Shown one piece after another: positions 1-12,000 of a stretch of DNA of 37,475 nucleotides. Within the stretch, counting starts at the first letter, position 1; each line of letters opens with the position of its first letter. This stretch comes from Candidatus Omnitrophota bacterium (lineage in GTDB: Bacteria; Omnitrophota; Gorgyraeia; Aquiviventales; Aquiviventaceae). Position numbers and translations under genes: made by a program. A model generated the notes under the pieces. That model made no database searches and had not been told where the DNA came from. It saw only the letters and a list, made by a program, of their open reading frames with translations. Location: contig JACQHR010000014.1 of assembly GCA_016198905.1 (NCBI GenBank), positions 1 through 37,475 of the forward strand. The letters run 5' to 3'.

Positions 1-3000
1 ACGACCGGGCAGATGGCCTTCGGCGGCGACGTCGTCACCGGCCCGGCGGTCGATATCGGACTGCCTGAGGAACTGGCGAACGCGCAGCTCGAGCGTGACA
101 TTCAACGTGCAACAGCCGAAGGGCAGGTCGTCGCTGGCGCGGTTCCATCCGCCGGCAACGTGGCATTTGTCCGGCGGGAAGGCGAACCGCCGACGACGGT
201 TCGTCCACCGCGGGAACGCCCAACGTACGGCGTTCACTCGGTCAGCATCGACTCAAATACGTTGACGCAGGCCGTCCTGTATGACGCGGAGAGACGTATC
301 GTTGACCGCTTCTTCGCTCCACTCGGTGCGGTTTTCGTTGGGGAGCCGGCGATCAGTCCGGAGGGTGATGCCGTCGCCATCACGATCCAATCATCCTCAG
401 GTCTGGACATCCGCCAGAATGTCCTCGTGATGCAGGTGGGCAAGAAGCCGCAACTGGCGATTCCGGCTGATGCCGCCGAAGACATCCGGGAGGCTGGCGA
501 GATTCATTTCAAACAATCTGGGAAGGTGATTACGCTGCATACCCGCACCGCAGAGGAGCGGCGGCTGAATGTGTGGGGGCGGTGGCGCAAGGCGAGTGTC
601 TTGCCGCCGCAGACAACGGACGGGGCAGCAATCGACTGGACCACGTGGCAGTGGGCGCGCCGTACGGATGAGCCGAGCGATCTGGTCCGCAAGGACGATC
701 CGACAAGCCGGATGCGACTGAATGACGACGGCATCTATATGCCTGACGACTCACCCCTCTTTCCGAAACTGACAACCTCAGTGCAGCAGGGAGTCGGTGA
801 AGTGGCGCTGACGCAGAAGGAAACCGACCAGATCCTTGAGCTGGTCGCGCAGCAACAAGCCCCGTACGCCACAGCCTTGCGACATCCGATCGTGCGTAAG
901 ATCGCTGCGGACTTCATCTCCTCCGCCAGGTTTGAGCAAGAACGCGCGCGGGATCTGGTATCCGATATTCCTCAGACGCCGATTGACGGCAGGGCAAGTC
1001 GAGGGTTGTTTGCGCAGCTTGCTGAAACGGCGACGGCGATGCATCCCATCGCCGTCAAAGTGGGCCAGTGGTCGGGATCAAGGGTGCAAGAAATCTTGTA
1101 CGCTAAGTTGCAGTTCTCAGGTCGCATCAGGCGTTGGCGGAATCACACGGCCGCACCAGCGAGGGGCTATGCCGTCTTCGTTCGTAGTGAGGGAGGTGAG
1201 GAGCGGCCTGTGGCACTCACCGAGCGCCCAGGGGCCACGGACATCCTGATCGTTCGGCCCACGCCGGAGCGGTGGTCTCGCCCATCCGGCCGCGGCCGCA
1301 CGCCGCCCGGCGGGTTTGGCGCGGGAGCCGGCACGCCGATTCTGCCAGTCGTGGGCCTGACACCGACAAACCCGGGCAGCTCCATGGCGGTTTTCGAGGC
1401 TGTTGTGAAGGCCGGATTGCCCCTGAATCTCATAGAGCACGGTCCTCTCCTCTTGGCCATTCTCTTAGATCCAGCGCTCTCTGAGGAAGAGCAGATCACC
1501 CGTCTGGTGGATGCCCTCGGTGGGCGGGAGGGCCCAGGGCTGACGCGAGCGCAGGCTGAAGCCCTCGTGCGGCAGGTGAGGCAGCTTCCCCCCGAGGTTA
1601 ACGCAGCTCCCCCAGTCAGCGGTGCAGGGGCTACTGTTGTTGAGCGAATCGACAACAACACCCGGCTGCGCGTCACGCGCGATGAGCAGATCGAGGATAT
1701 TGACCTCGGGGCGCAGGCCATCGAGGAGCCGGTGATCATTGGGAATGCCTACGCAGTGACCTTCATCCCCAAGGACAACCCTCGTCAGCGGCTCGTCACG
1801 GCTCAGCTCGTTGGCGAGACCAAACCCTGGCTGGTCAATGTCACAACTAATTGGCTGAGGCCCGTGACGGACTATTCCGTGGTTGAAGACACGCGCGTTC
1901 TCATCAGTCCGGATGGGCGGCTTGCCGTTGCGTTCCTTCACATGCAACGGTACGAACTGAAGATGGATTTGGATGACGAGGCGTATCCCTTGATCGGTCC
2001 CGGCGAGAAGGTCGAGGGCCACTACTGGATTGGCATCGTCCGGGAAACGGGATCGCAAGAGACCAAGGTCACCGACGTCCTACCGGGGTTCGGCATCTGG
2101 ACGACCCAACAGCCACTGACGATCCACCAGCTCACGTGGGTCCCCAAGACGTATGAGATAGAGATTCGGTATACCTCAGCCGAAGCACCGGACAGCGTGC
2201 AGACTCGCCGTGTCGCAGCCATCACACCATCCTTCGCGGAAGGGGTGAGGGCGGGACTCTCCCACCTCGCAGCGACGGCAGCGGCCCCTTCAGCCACACT
2301 CGAGGAGCAACAGTTTGACTTCGTGCACGACCAGTTGAGCCCGAAGTATCCCTCGCTTGCTGCCGAGCTCGAGCAGCGCCGAGCCCTGATCCGTGAAACA
2401 GACTCCGCAATGATCCGACGTGAGCTCAAACCTCTCGAGTGGATGCCAGGAGTCTGGCCCTTCTTTTACTGGGCCTTTGGCCTCTCACCATGGAAAGGCG
2501 CTCTTCCGCCGACGGGAATTGCCCGTGAGCTGCCCAGCTCCTCCGACCGCGGCGCCCAAGAACCCGACGATCCGACGAAGAGTCCACCGACACCGCCTGC
2601 ACCTCCTACACCACCAATCGGACCAACAACTCCACCGGGCGTCACACCGCCATCAGCACCTGCTGCTCCAGTGCCGGTGATCCTGGGCCAATTCACCTGG
2701 CCGTATCCCAGCCTGCATCCACGAGAGCGAACACTCGTCGATCCCATCATCGAGCGGATCGTCGCGGACTATCGAGCCCTGCTGCTCAGGCGGGCTGAGG
2801 CGCTCGAAGCCGAGGTGGCGGCGCGTACGCGTGAGCGCGACGAAGCTCAGCAAGCATTGCGCAGTGCTGAGGCCGCTGAGGGAGTGCAAGAGGAAGATGT
2901 CATTGCACGGCGGGCTGCCTTGGCGACAGCCGAAAATCGACTGTTTGAAGCGCAGCAGGCGCGCGCCGATGTGGAGCGCCGTGTGGCTGAGACCCGGCCC

Positions 3001-6000
3001 GTGCTGCAAGAGCTCATCGCCCGCGCCTTTCTGGGGCCGCGGGTGGGGGGAGTCACGCCGGAAGACATGACCCGGCTGCTGCAGGAAATCTCTGGCGGTC
3101 TTCTCCAGGAGTCCCCACAGGTTCTGACCGAAACTCCTCAGCCCACCGAGTCGTCCCCGAGCACACGAGCATCGAAGATCACCGGCCGCGGGCGCACGCC
3201 GCCCGGCGGGTTTGGCGTGGGATCCGGCGTGCAGCTCCTGCCCGTCGTGGGCCGGCCACCGGCAAGGCCGGGCAGCTCGGTCCTGCCGCCACCGACCCTT
3301 GGCGCGCTGCCGGCGGGCACGACAATCGCACGTCTCGAAGGAGACTCCGATGAAGAGAAGGCTGCCCGATCAGTCGGGATCCGTGAAGTGGAAGTGCGAG
3401 TGGTGCTCTCAACAGGGGAGCGCAAGCCGTTCTTGAAAGGACAAGCGGGCTTTGTTGGTAACCACGTCGTAAGTTCAAATGGTCGCGCGGCTACGATGAT
3501 CTTCGAGCCGACACATGATAATCGGTTTTGGGCGCGAACCTGGCTCGATGGAGATTGGGCACCACGCGATACGGCGTTAGGCCGCAAGGATCCCAAGATC
3601 GTTGCCACCTTGGGTCCCAAGGGCAAGGTGTGGACTGTTCTGTATCCGCCGATTGGCTACACGTGGCAGCGGCTGAAGGTGCAGTTTGCCGGCGAAGCCG
3701 CACGCGACGTCATCACTGCCTCCACGATTATCCCCATTGTCAGCGCCGATGAAACAGTCGTGGCCGCGCTCTACGAAACGCACGAGGGCTCGTGGAAGAT
3801 CGTGGTGGCGCGCGCGGGTCAGCCGAATGTAGAGATGGAAACGTCGTTCCCGCGACGGTTCTTCAGCATACCATGGGTGGTCTTCGGCGGAGCACCGTTT
3901 GACATCGCATTCGTCGGCGACACGCACACGTTGCGCATCAGCCCGATGTGGTTCCAACTGCCGTGGTGGAGTCGTCCATCGCCCTACACCATCGATATCG
4001 ATCAGTTGCCGCAGCCGCAACCGATGGTCGATGAAGCGCAGCGCCTTCAACTGGAGATGCTTCTTGGCGAGACGCTCGATGGATTTTCTGAAGCGCAGCT
4101 CCTAGCGGCGCTCGACACACTTCATGAGGTTGCGGAATGGTCGAAGAGTCCTCGTGAGTATGATGGGACGTTGCACGATATGTCTGAAGAAAGGGATCAG
4201 CTCACTGACATCCTAGGACTCGAGCCGGATGCCGCAAGTGCGATCCTCGCCAGATATGAGCGGCAGCGGCCGATGACGACCGATGAGTTCCATCGCGAGT
4301 TGGAGGGTGTTGGAGAGTTGTGGAGAGCACGCGAGTTGAACACCATTGGCGAGCTGCTCGATCATGTGGATCGCCTGCTGGCGCGAGTCGAGGGCAGAAC
4401 CGAGCAACATGAACGGGACGCCGCCTCCATAGTCGCGCAGGCCATCATCACCGAACCCGAAGGACCCTTCGAGCAACTCTTGTACAGTGAGCAGAAGATT
4501 CTCATCGGCTACGTCATTGGCTACGGCAGATCTATGGAGCAATACATACCCGAAGGCCGCCGCGGTGAAGTCCTCGATATCATGGCGAAGACCTTCCGCA
4601 AGCTGGACGGTAAGGAGGCTGCGCACCAGGAGTTGCTGGCAATCATCCCGCGTCAATCGGATATCGATATTGCGGAGCTGCTGGCGCGCCAATCCGCCAC
4701 CACGGCCACCTCCATGGCCCGCCCGCCGACCCCCAACCTTGGTCCCTCAACGTATGCGCTCATCCTCGCCTTAGCGAAACTTTCAGACACGTATGGACTG
4801 TCGTTTCGTGAGTTCCAGCTGCTATTGGGCGCTGCGGTGTTGGATACGCTGGGCATCGGCACGCCTGACACCGTCGAGGCGCTGATCTTCAACAAGCTAT
4901 TTCACAGGAGGGTCACCGATCCGTTGACAGTCAGCATCGCGTCAGCGGTTTCCGAGAAAGAGCAGGCGCACCTCCGCACCTTGCTCACGAACGCCGTGGA
5001 GCTCCAGGATACGGTGTATCCCGACGCCTTAGTGCATGATCTTGTGACTGTCGCTCCCACGTTTGGACAGGCGCCCTCCGCTCGCCTGATGGCACTCAGC
5101 GGGCTGACTGCGGGGGAGATGAAAGAAGGAATGGATCGTCTCCAAGAGGAAGTGCACGCTCAGATAGCAGACGCCGGAGCCCTCATCTGGGCGTGGTTGC
5201 AAGACAGTCCCATTCCAAAGGACGTGGCATCCTCCACGGCATTTTCTCTGGACGAGATCTATCGCAGTTCTTCACGCCCAGTCCCAGCTGCCGCGTCCTC
5301 AAAAGAGCTTAGCGTGGAGTCGACATCCACAGAACGCTTAGCGCACCTCGATCTTCTGCGGCAGCGGATTGAGGATCGAGTAACAACCTTGGATCGGCCG
5401 ACGAGCGCGCTCCTTGCTCTGGCCAAGCTGATCGTCGAGCTCCAAAGCGCCCAACCCTTTGCAGGCCACGAGGGCGCCCACCAACATCGTATTCAAAACC
5501 TCCGTAACCAACTGCCGCTCCGACGCGCACTCGCCTCCTCCTCCACGGCCCTGGAACAGCTTGGAGGGTTGGTGGCCTTGGAGCAAACGCTGCTCAAGGC
5601 ATCGCTTGACGCAAATCTAAACGCCAAGAGCTCGAAGAAGGAAGAACCGATTCAGTTGGCGGCCGAAGAGGATATCCTGCGCGAGCGACTTGCGGAGAAC
5701 AAAAAACTGGCAGGCATCCTCGTGACCGCCTTGCCCTTGCTTGGCGCGCTCTTCGCTGAGAAATGGGCGCCGGTCGGTGGCGCGCACGAAGCGCGCAACG
5801 TTCTGCACCGAGCCATCGATGCGATTAACGATGAAGGACTCCACGACGCGGCGCAGATCCTTCTCGAGTTGACCGATGAAGAGATCCAGCAGCTGCAACC
5901 CAAGATCGTTAAGCCCGATGAGAGCGATGAGAGCGTAATGCAGGTGACGTTCTCCGGTTCCACGGGTGAGGCGTTGCGCCTAAAGATCAGAAGTTGGCTC

Positions 6001-9000
6001 TCCGAAGAGTATGACCTGACGCTGCGTTCGAAGACTTGGGCACACATCTCTTCAGCGAAGTCGCGAGCAGGCATTCCTGAAGCCATGCACCACATGCTGG
6101 CGCGCGTCAAGGAAGCCTTGATCGTTTCAGGTGAGCCGGCTAGTCTCGCAGTAGCGCCTGCGCAGTCGATAGGAACGATAACTGGCAAGCAGATTGCCGA
6201 TTCGTTAAGCAAGAGTGCTGGGCTGCTCCGAGAAACGAAAGCGTTTTACAGCGGGCAGCCAAGCTTGTTGTCACCTGAATCGTCAAAGGACCTGCTAGGC
6301 TCCTTGGATAAAATGATCGGCGTGCTGGATCGCTTTGACGAAAAGTACTGGCCTCAGTCACCTGACTATGCGGATAACTTCGGATGGGAACTGATGTTAC
6401 GCTTCTTCTGGCTCGACTCTCTACGAGAGGATATAGGAGTGCGAGACCCCGTGCTCTTAGAAGCCATCAGCCTGCTGAGACAAGTCATCGACGCCTATCC
6501 TCCACTGAGGCACCCAGTGCCTGATGTAGCAGAACTAACCGGCAAATGGATGGGTACGGTAGCCGCGCTGCGCAGCACGGCTGAGTCCGTTTCAACGCGG
6601 CTGCGCGAGATTCAGACCGAAGCCGATCGAGACGTGAAACGGTTGTTAGATGCACTTCGCGTGACCATCATTGATCCACTAGTGCAGATTCTGCAAGAGC
6701 CCGGTGTGACCGATGAGACTCTACCGCAGCGGTATGCGCAAGACACCGCGCTCAGAAACATCGATGCGCTAGCTCACCTCTTAACTGAACTCGCCGGGCG
6801 CGATGACCGCCTGACGACTCCACTGGGGGTGTTGGGCAAGGCTTTTGCCGACTATGTCCTGGCGAGCGGCAAGCCAGTGCAACTTCTACCGCTGAGTGCT
6901 TGGGGTAGGGATGTGATGAGGCGACGGGAGACGTACGCAGGGCTTCGAGCCATGATATTCACGGACGAACTCCGAGAACGGCTTATCGTTCGGCTCGGCG
7001 ATATCCTGGACGAGCTGGCGCGACGGCGCAGGGGCGGAGGTGGACCCGTCACCGAGCCCGTCGGCGGCCAAGGCCAACCTCGAGGGGCGGACGATCGGCG
7101 TCGCACGGTTTCGCGGGTTGCCGGGCTGGGTGAGCGTTTCTCCATCGGGTCCAACGTCACCGTCACCGTGACCCGCATCGAAGTCCCAGGTGTTGTCCTG
7201 CGCGTTGACGTCGTTGGCGGCGCGTCTGTGCCCATCACCCTCGAACGAGTGCAAGGACGAGGCAGTTGGGACTCGTCATCCGCCGGTCTAATGGCGACCG
7301 ATGACTCCGGAAGGGCGGGCGGCTTTCGGCTGACGTTGGGCAACGTGACGATGCCACGCCCAGGAGGGCTGTCGGCAGCGCAGGCGCAGATTCATGTGCG
7401 AGCTCCCGGGTTTATTCTTCGGCCACGCTGGACTCCGGAAGAGGAAGCGCTCTTTGGCTTTGACACCAGCACCCGCAAGGACGACGCGACAATCGATCTG
7501 CCCGGGACTTGGACGCAATGGGCTCGTGATGCCGATGCCGGCATGCGTCGCCTGTTGGGCGAGGACTACGCGCAGCAACATCCTGGCTTGGCGGCGTACA
7601 TCGAGGGCCAATGGACGGCGCAGGTGCCACCCATGTTAGCCGTCTTCCTCGCAACAGGCGATGAGCAATCCTTGAGAGAGTGGCTGACACCGAAACTTGC
7701 GGCTGGCGATCAGGGTCTCATCAGCGAGGTGCTCGCGCTCGATGCTTGGCTGCCATCTGAGACTCATCGTCAAACGCTTGCTCGCGTGCTTCGCGATGCG
7801 CGATCGCCACTAGCCCGTGCAGCCCTCCATGAACTCGCCGCTGGACCTGGCCTGAGTTATGCCGAAGCGCTGAAAGAGCTTGGCGTGGGGTCGACATCCA
7901 TCGAGCGCTTCGCGCAACTTGATCTTCTGCGGCAGCGGATTGAGGATCGAGTAACAACCTTGGATCAGCCGACGAACGCACTCCTTGCTCGGGCCAAGCT
8001 GATCGTCGAGCTCCAAAGCGCCCAACACCTCAGTAACCAACTGTTGCTCCAACGTACACTCGCCTCTTACGCGGCCCTGGAACAGCTTGGAGGGTTGGTG
8101 GCCTTGGAGCAAACGCTGCTCAAGGCATCGCTTGACGCAAATCAAAACGCCAAGAATTTGAAGAAGGAAGAATCGATCAAGTTGGCGGCCGAAAAGTATA
8201 TCCTCCGCGAGCGACTTGCAGAGAATAAAAACCTGGCAGAGATCCTCGTGACCGCATGGCCCTCGCTTGGCGCGCTCTTCGCTGAGAAAGAGGCACCGGC
8301 CGGTGACGCGGACGAAGCGCGCAACGCGCTGCACCGAGCCATCGATGTGATTGCAGACGACGGGCTCCACGACGCAGCGCAGATCCTCCTCGAGTTGACC
8401 GATGAGGAGATCCAGCAGCTGCGACCATGGGTCACTCATCCGAATGAGAGCGAAGTGCAGGTGACGTTCTCCAGTTCCATGGGTGAGGAGTTGCGCCTAA
8501 AGATCAAAAGTTGGCCCTCCGAAGAGTGTAGCCTGACGCTGTTTTCGAAGACGAAGACTTGGGTACACTCCTCTTCAGCGAAGTCGCGAGCAGACATTCC
8601 TGAAGCCATGCGCCACATGCTGGCGCGCGTCAAGGAGGCATTGATCGTTCCGGCTGCGATCGATGCAAAGCTTCAGCGCACCCATCAGGATCGAGGGACT
8701 TCAAGAGCGCCGCATGTGCTGCCATTGCCGGAAGTCCATGCGCGGATGCAAGCGTTGGAGCAGGCTGGCCGGCAAGCGGCGGCTCGCACAGGAGCATCTA
8801 GGGACGTCGTCATCGATCTGATGGCGCAAGAAATCGTCGGACGCGCATCGGCCAATGACCTGGCCGTGACGGAGCCGCAGGTCCGCCACTTTCTTTGGCG
8901 CGTCGTGCATGGATCGCTCCAGCAGGGCGAGTTTGTAAGTCAGCTCAAGGAATGGGGCACCGACCCAGGCCTTGCGTTAGGATACTGGCGGACGCTTGTC

Positions 9001-12000
9001 AACAGGCGACCCGCCCGCGGCCATCACGCGCCGGTCCAAAAACCTGGGGCGCAATCCCTCTTGCCTAAAGATTTGGAAGACGCCACGGTGGTGGGTCGCG
9101 GCACGCTGTCCATTATGACGCTGGCGACGGGAAAGATTCAGGCTGGGTTTGCATTGGACGATGGGCCACTCTTAGGCTACACCGCCGAGGAGAAGGCACG
9201 CATCGACATGGGGATGAAGGGAACAGGCATTCCGGTGTGGCAAGCGTTTCTGAACTCTGACGATGAGCGTTCCTTCCTCGCTGAGCGATTCCCGTTTGGG
9301 CACGCCGCCTCCAATACCCTGACCCTGTTTGTCAAAGATAAGGACACCACGGCCTACGCGACCAGGGCGGCAAGTGGCGGGATCTTCTTCGATGATGATC
9401 TGACGCGCCTGCACCCCCTCGTCCAAATGCTGCTGGGGCCTGATCATGAAACCAATCCTGACGAGCTCAGCGCCCTGCTGAGCGGGGTGCGGTTCTACAC
9501 CTGGATGAAGCGGCAGTCGGATGGAGCCGTCGGAGCGATGCTCGCCGAGGCTGTCAACTGGCACCCGCGGCTCTTTCAGGAAGACCCCTTCTTCCAATTG
9601 CTTGAGCAGGGCTACCAAATCCTGCAGCGCCACGCGTTCAATTACCACGCCTCCCTGTCAGAGTTGCGCCACGCGGCGGCCGCCTTCATGGTGCAAGATG
9701 CCATCCGCCGCGCCGCCCGCCTGGCCTCGAAGAACAAATGGTTTGATGCCGGCCTCCTCCTTAGCCATGTTAGGCGACTTCTGACGACGCTGGCATTTCA
9801 CGAAGCTGAGAGTCTGCAAACCCGTGCGGATGTCTTGACGACAGCGCTCAGCCACGCTCTAGAGCGCCGTAGCGAGTTTTTCCAGCTCAACACTCTTTCT
9901 GAGCAAGCCGCCCAGGTAATCCGCGAGGTGATGCCGCTTCGATTTGCTGAGGAGGCAATCGTCGAGAGTCTTGAGCTGGTCGGCAGAGCCGGCCGCGAGC
10001 CCGGCGCTCATGCCAGTCCCGTCCAAAAATTTGGTGGCATGCCAATCCTCGATCGGGCAACGTTTCTGTTGCAGGAGGCGGCAAACGTGCTCCTGAAGGA
10101 TCCGCAGTTGCAATGGTTGCAACCGAAGCTCACCACGGTTGATCCCTCTGGACTGGGGGTGACAGTGAACGTCGTTAATCCCAAAAACAAGTCTGAGTTT
10201 CTTCTTTTCATCTTCACACAGACGAATCCCACCTTCGGCGGACCGGTAAAATACAGCTTCTTCCGCGATGAGTGGAAAACATCCACTTCTTCTTACACAC
10301 TGGCTACCGCTGACACAGGCTCAGTACATTCTCCCACCGCATTCGTAGAGCAGATCAGGGAGTCTCTTGCGCAGTGGAAGAGCCGCGAAACGTGGTGGCG
10401 GTCACCGGAAGGCACCGCTTCGGCGGCTGCGCCGCAGCGGGCCGAGGCCTTTACGGAGATTCTGGAGCGGGCGCGGTCGGCTGCGCCGGCTCTCGCGACG
10501 CTGCTGAATGATACGCGCGTCATCGCGCTGCTGCGCCGGGTGCACGATCGAGATCCCGCGATCGTCGGTGAATCATCCGACGCATACGCGGCGAATGCGC
10601 TGGAGGCCATTGAGTCGCTCCTCGGCCAGGAACTGGAATCTTCCGCGCGCAACCAGATGGTGGCGTTACTTCGGCGGCTGCTGCGGGCGACCGCCCGTCT
10701 TGAGCCGAGGTTCGCGCAGTTATCCGTGGACGAGCAGCTCATCATCGACCACTTCATCCAGGAATATGGGCTGACAGGGGTGGTCCAAGAGCCGATGCGA
10801 GAACTGCTCGCCAAGGTCCGGCGGGATCAGACGCTTAGGCTCGTGGATGCGGTGCGTGCAGCACATGCGATCGCTCCAGATCTGAGCGTCGCAGATGCCC
10901 AGGCGCTCATCCAGTCTGTGCGCCTCTCGCAGGCGTCGGTTCGGACGTTCCGCGCGGCCGCATCGGCGCGGTCGGATGCTCAAGGTCGAAACGTGCTGCC
11001 CGAGGCAGTCGTTGGGGATATCCTCGCCGAGCTGGCACCGGCCGATAACGGGAACAAGATCAGTGTCCTCAGGCAAGTCGATGCATACCTCGGCCAGTGG
11101 GAGAACGCGGCGCCAGCAGACAGACCTGCGATCCTGGCCGCCCTAGGCACCTACTACCAAGGGCTCTCGGCTGAGATGCAAGCCGCAGTCAGCAAGTTCC
11201 TGGACGGAGACTTTTCCAAGGCTGGATCCGCTGCTCAACGGGAGGTTGACCGCTTGCAATTGCAACGAGAACAATCTCCTGAACGTACGCCAGGCGATGG
11301 CATGAGAGCGGGAGCGGGCACGCCGCTGATCGAGGCTCAGGCCTTTAAGGAGATCATCGCCGAATCGGATCGGCTGTCGAGGGAGCGCGAGACGCTCAAC
11401 GCGGCGCTGACTGCTGAAGAAAAGCGGCTCTTCCATCTCGCGGCTCGCCTCGCGACGTTACGCGCTCATCCCTCAAGTAGCGAAGAAGCCGACGACCGCA
11501 TCCAAAATCTTGAAGCGCAGCTCGCAGAGCAACGACGGCGCGTCGCAACACCATCAGCTCGGCTCACAGGACTGGCCGACAATCTGGCCCAGGAATACAC
11601 GGTGATCACGCACGCGCTCGCCGCTCATGAACGAACCCTCAATGATGTCGGGCGCACGATGGATGCGCAAGAGGATGATGGCAAGACGCCCGACCCGACT
11701 CGCTACGATGCGCTGCAAGATCAGGCCGCGGTGTTGCGCGCTCGCCTGGCAGAGAATACGCGCGCGGTCGAGATCCTCCTCGTTGCCCAACCCGCCTTGA
11801 AGGAGAGATTTCCCATCATCCGGCTCGCCCCGGCCGATGACGAGCGCGCCCGCGACAACGCGATTCGCCAGACGGTGGATGCGATTCAAGACGAAGTACT
11901 CCATCAGGCAGCCACGGCGTTCTTTGAGCAGTTTGGAGAAGAGCCGCTTCGGCTCTTGCGGCCCACAGTCGAGCGAGTCGTTCGTACGGGACGCGTCCAA

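Noticed and set aside
13-15. ATG as the true start of the giant gene
   Set aside because: The frame is open to the left edge, no ribosome binding site is visible, and the first residues look like the inside of a protein.
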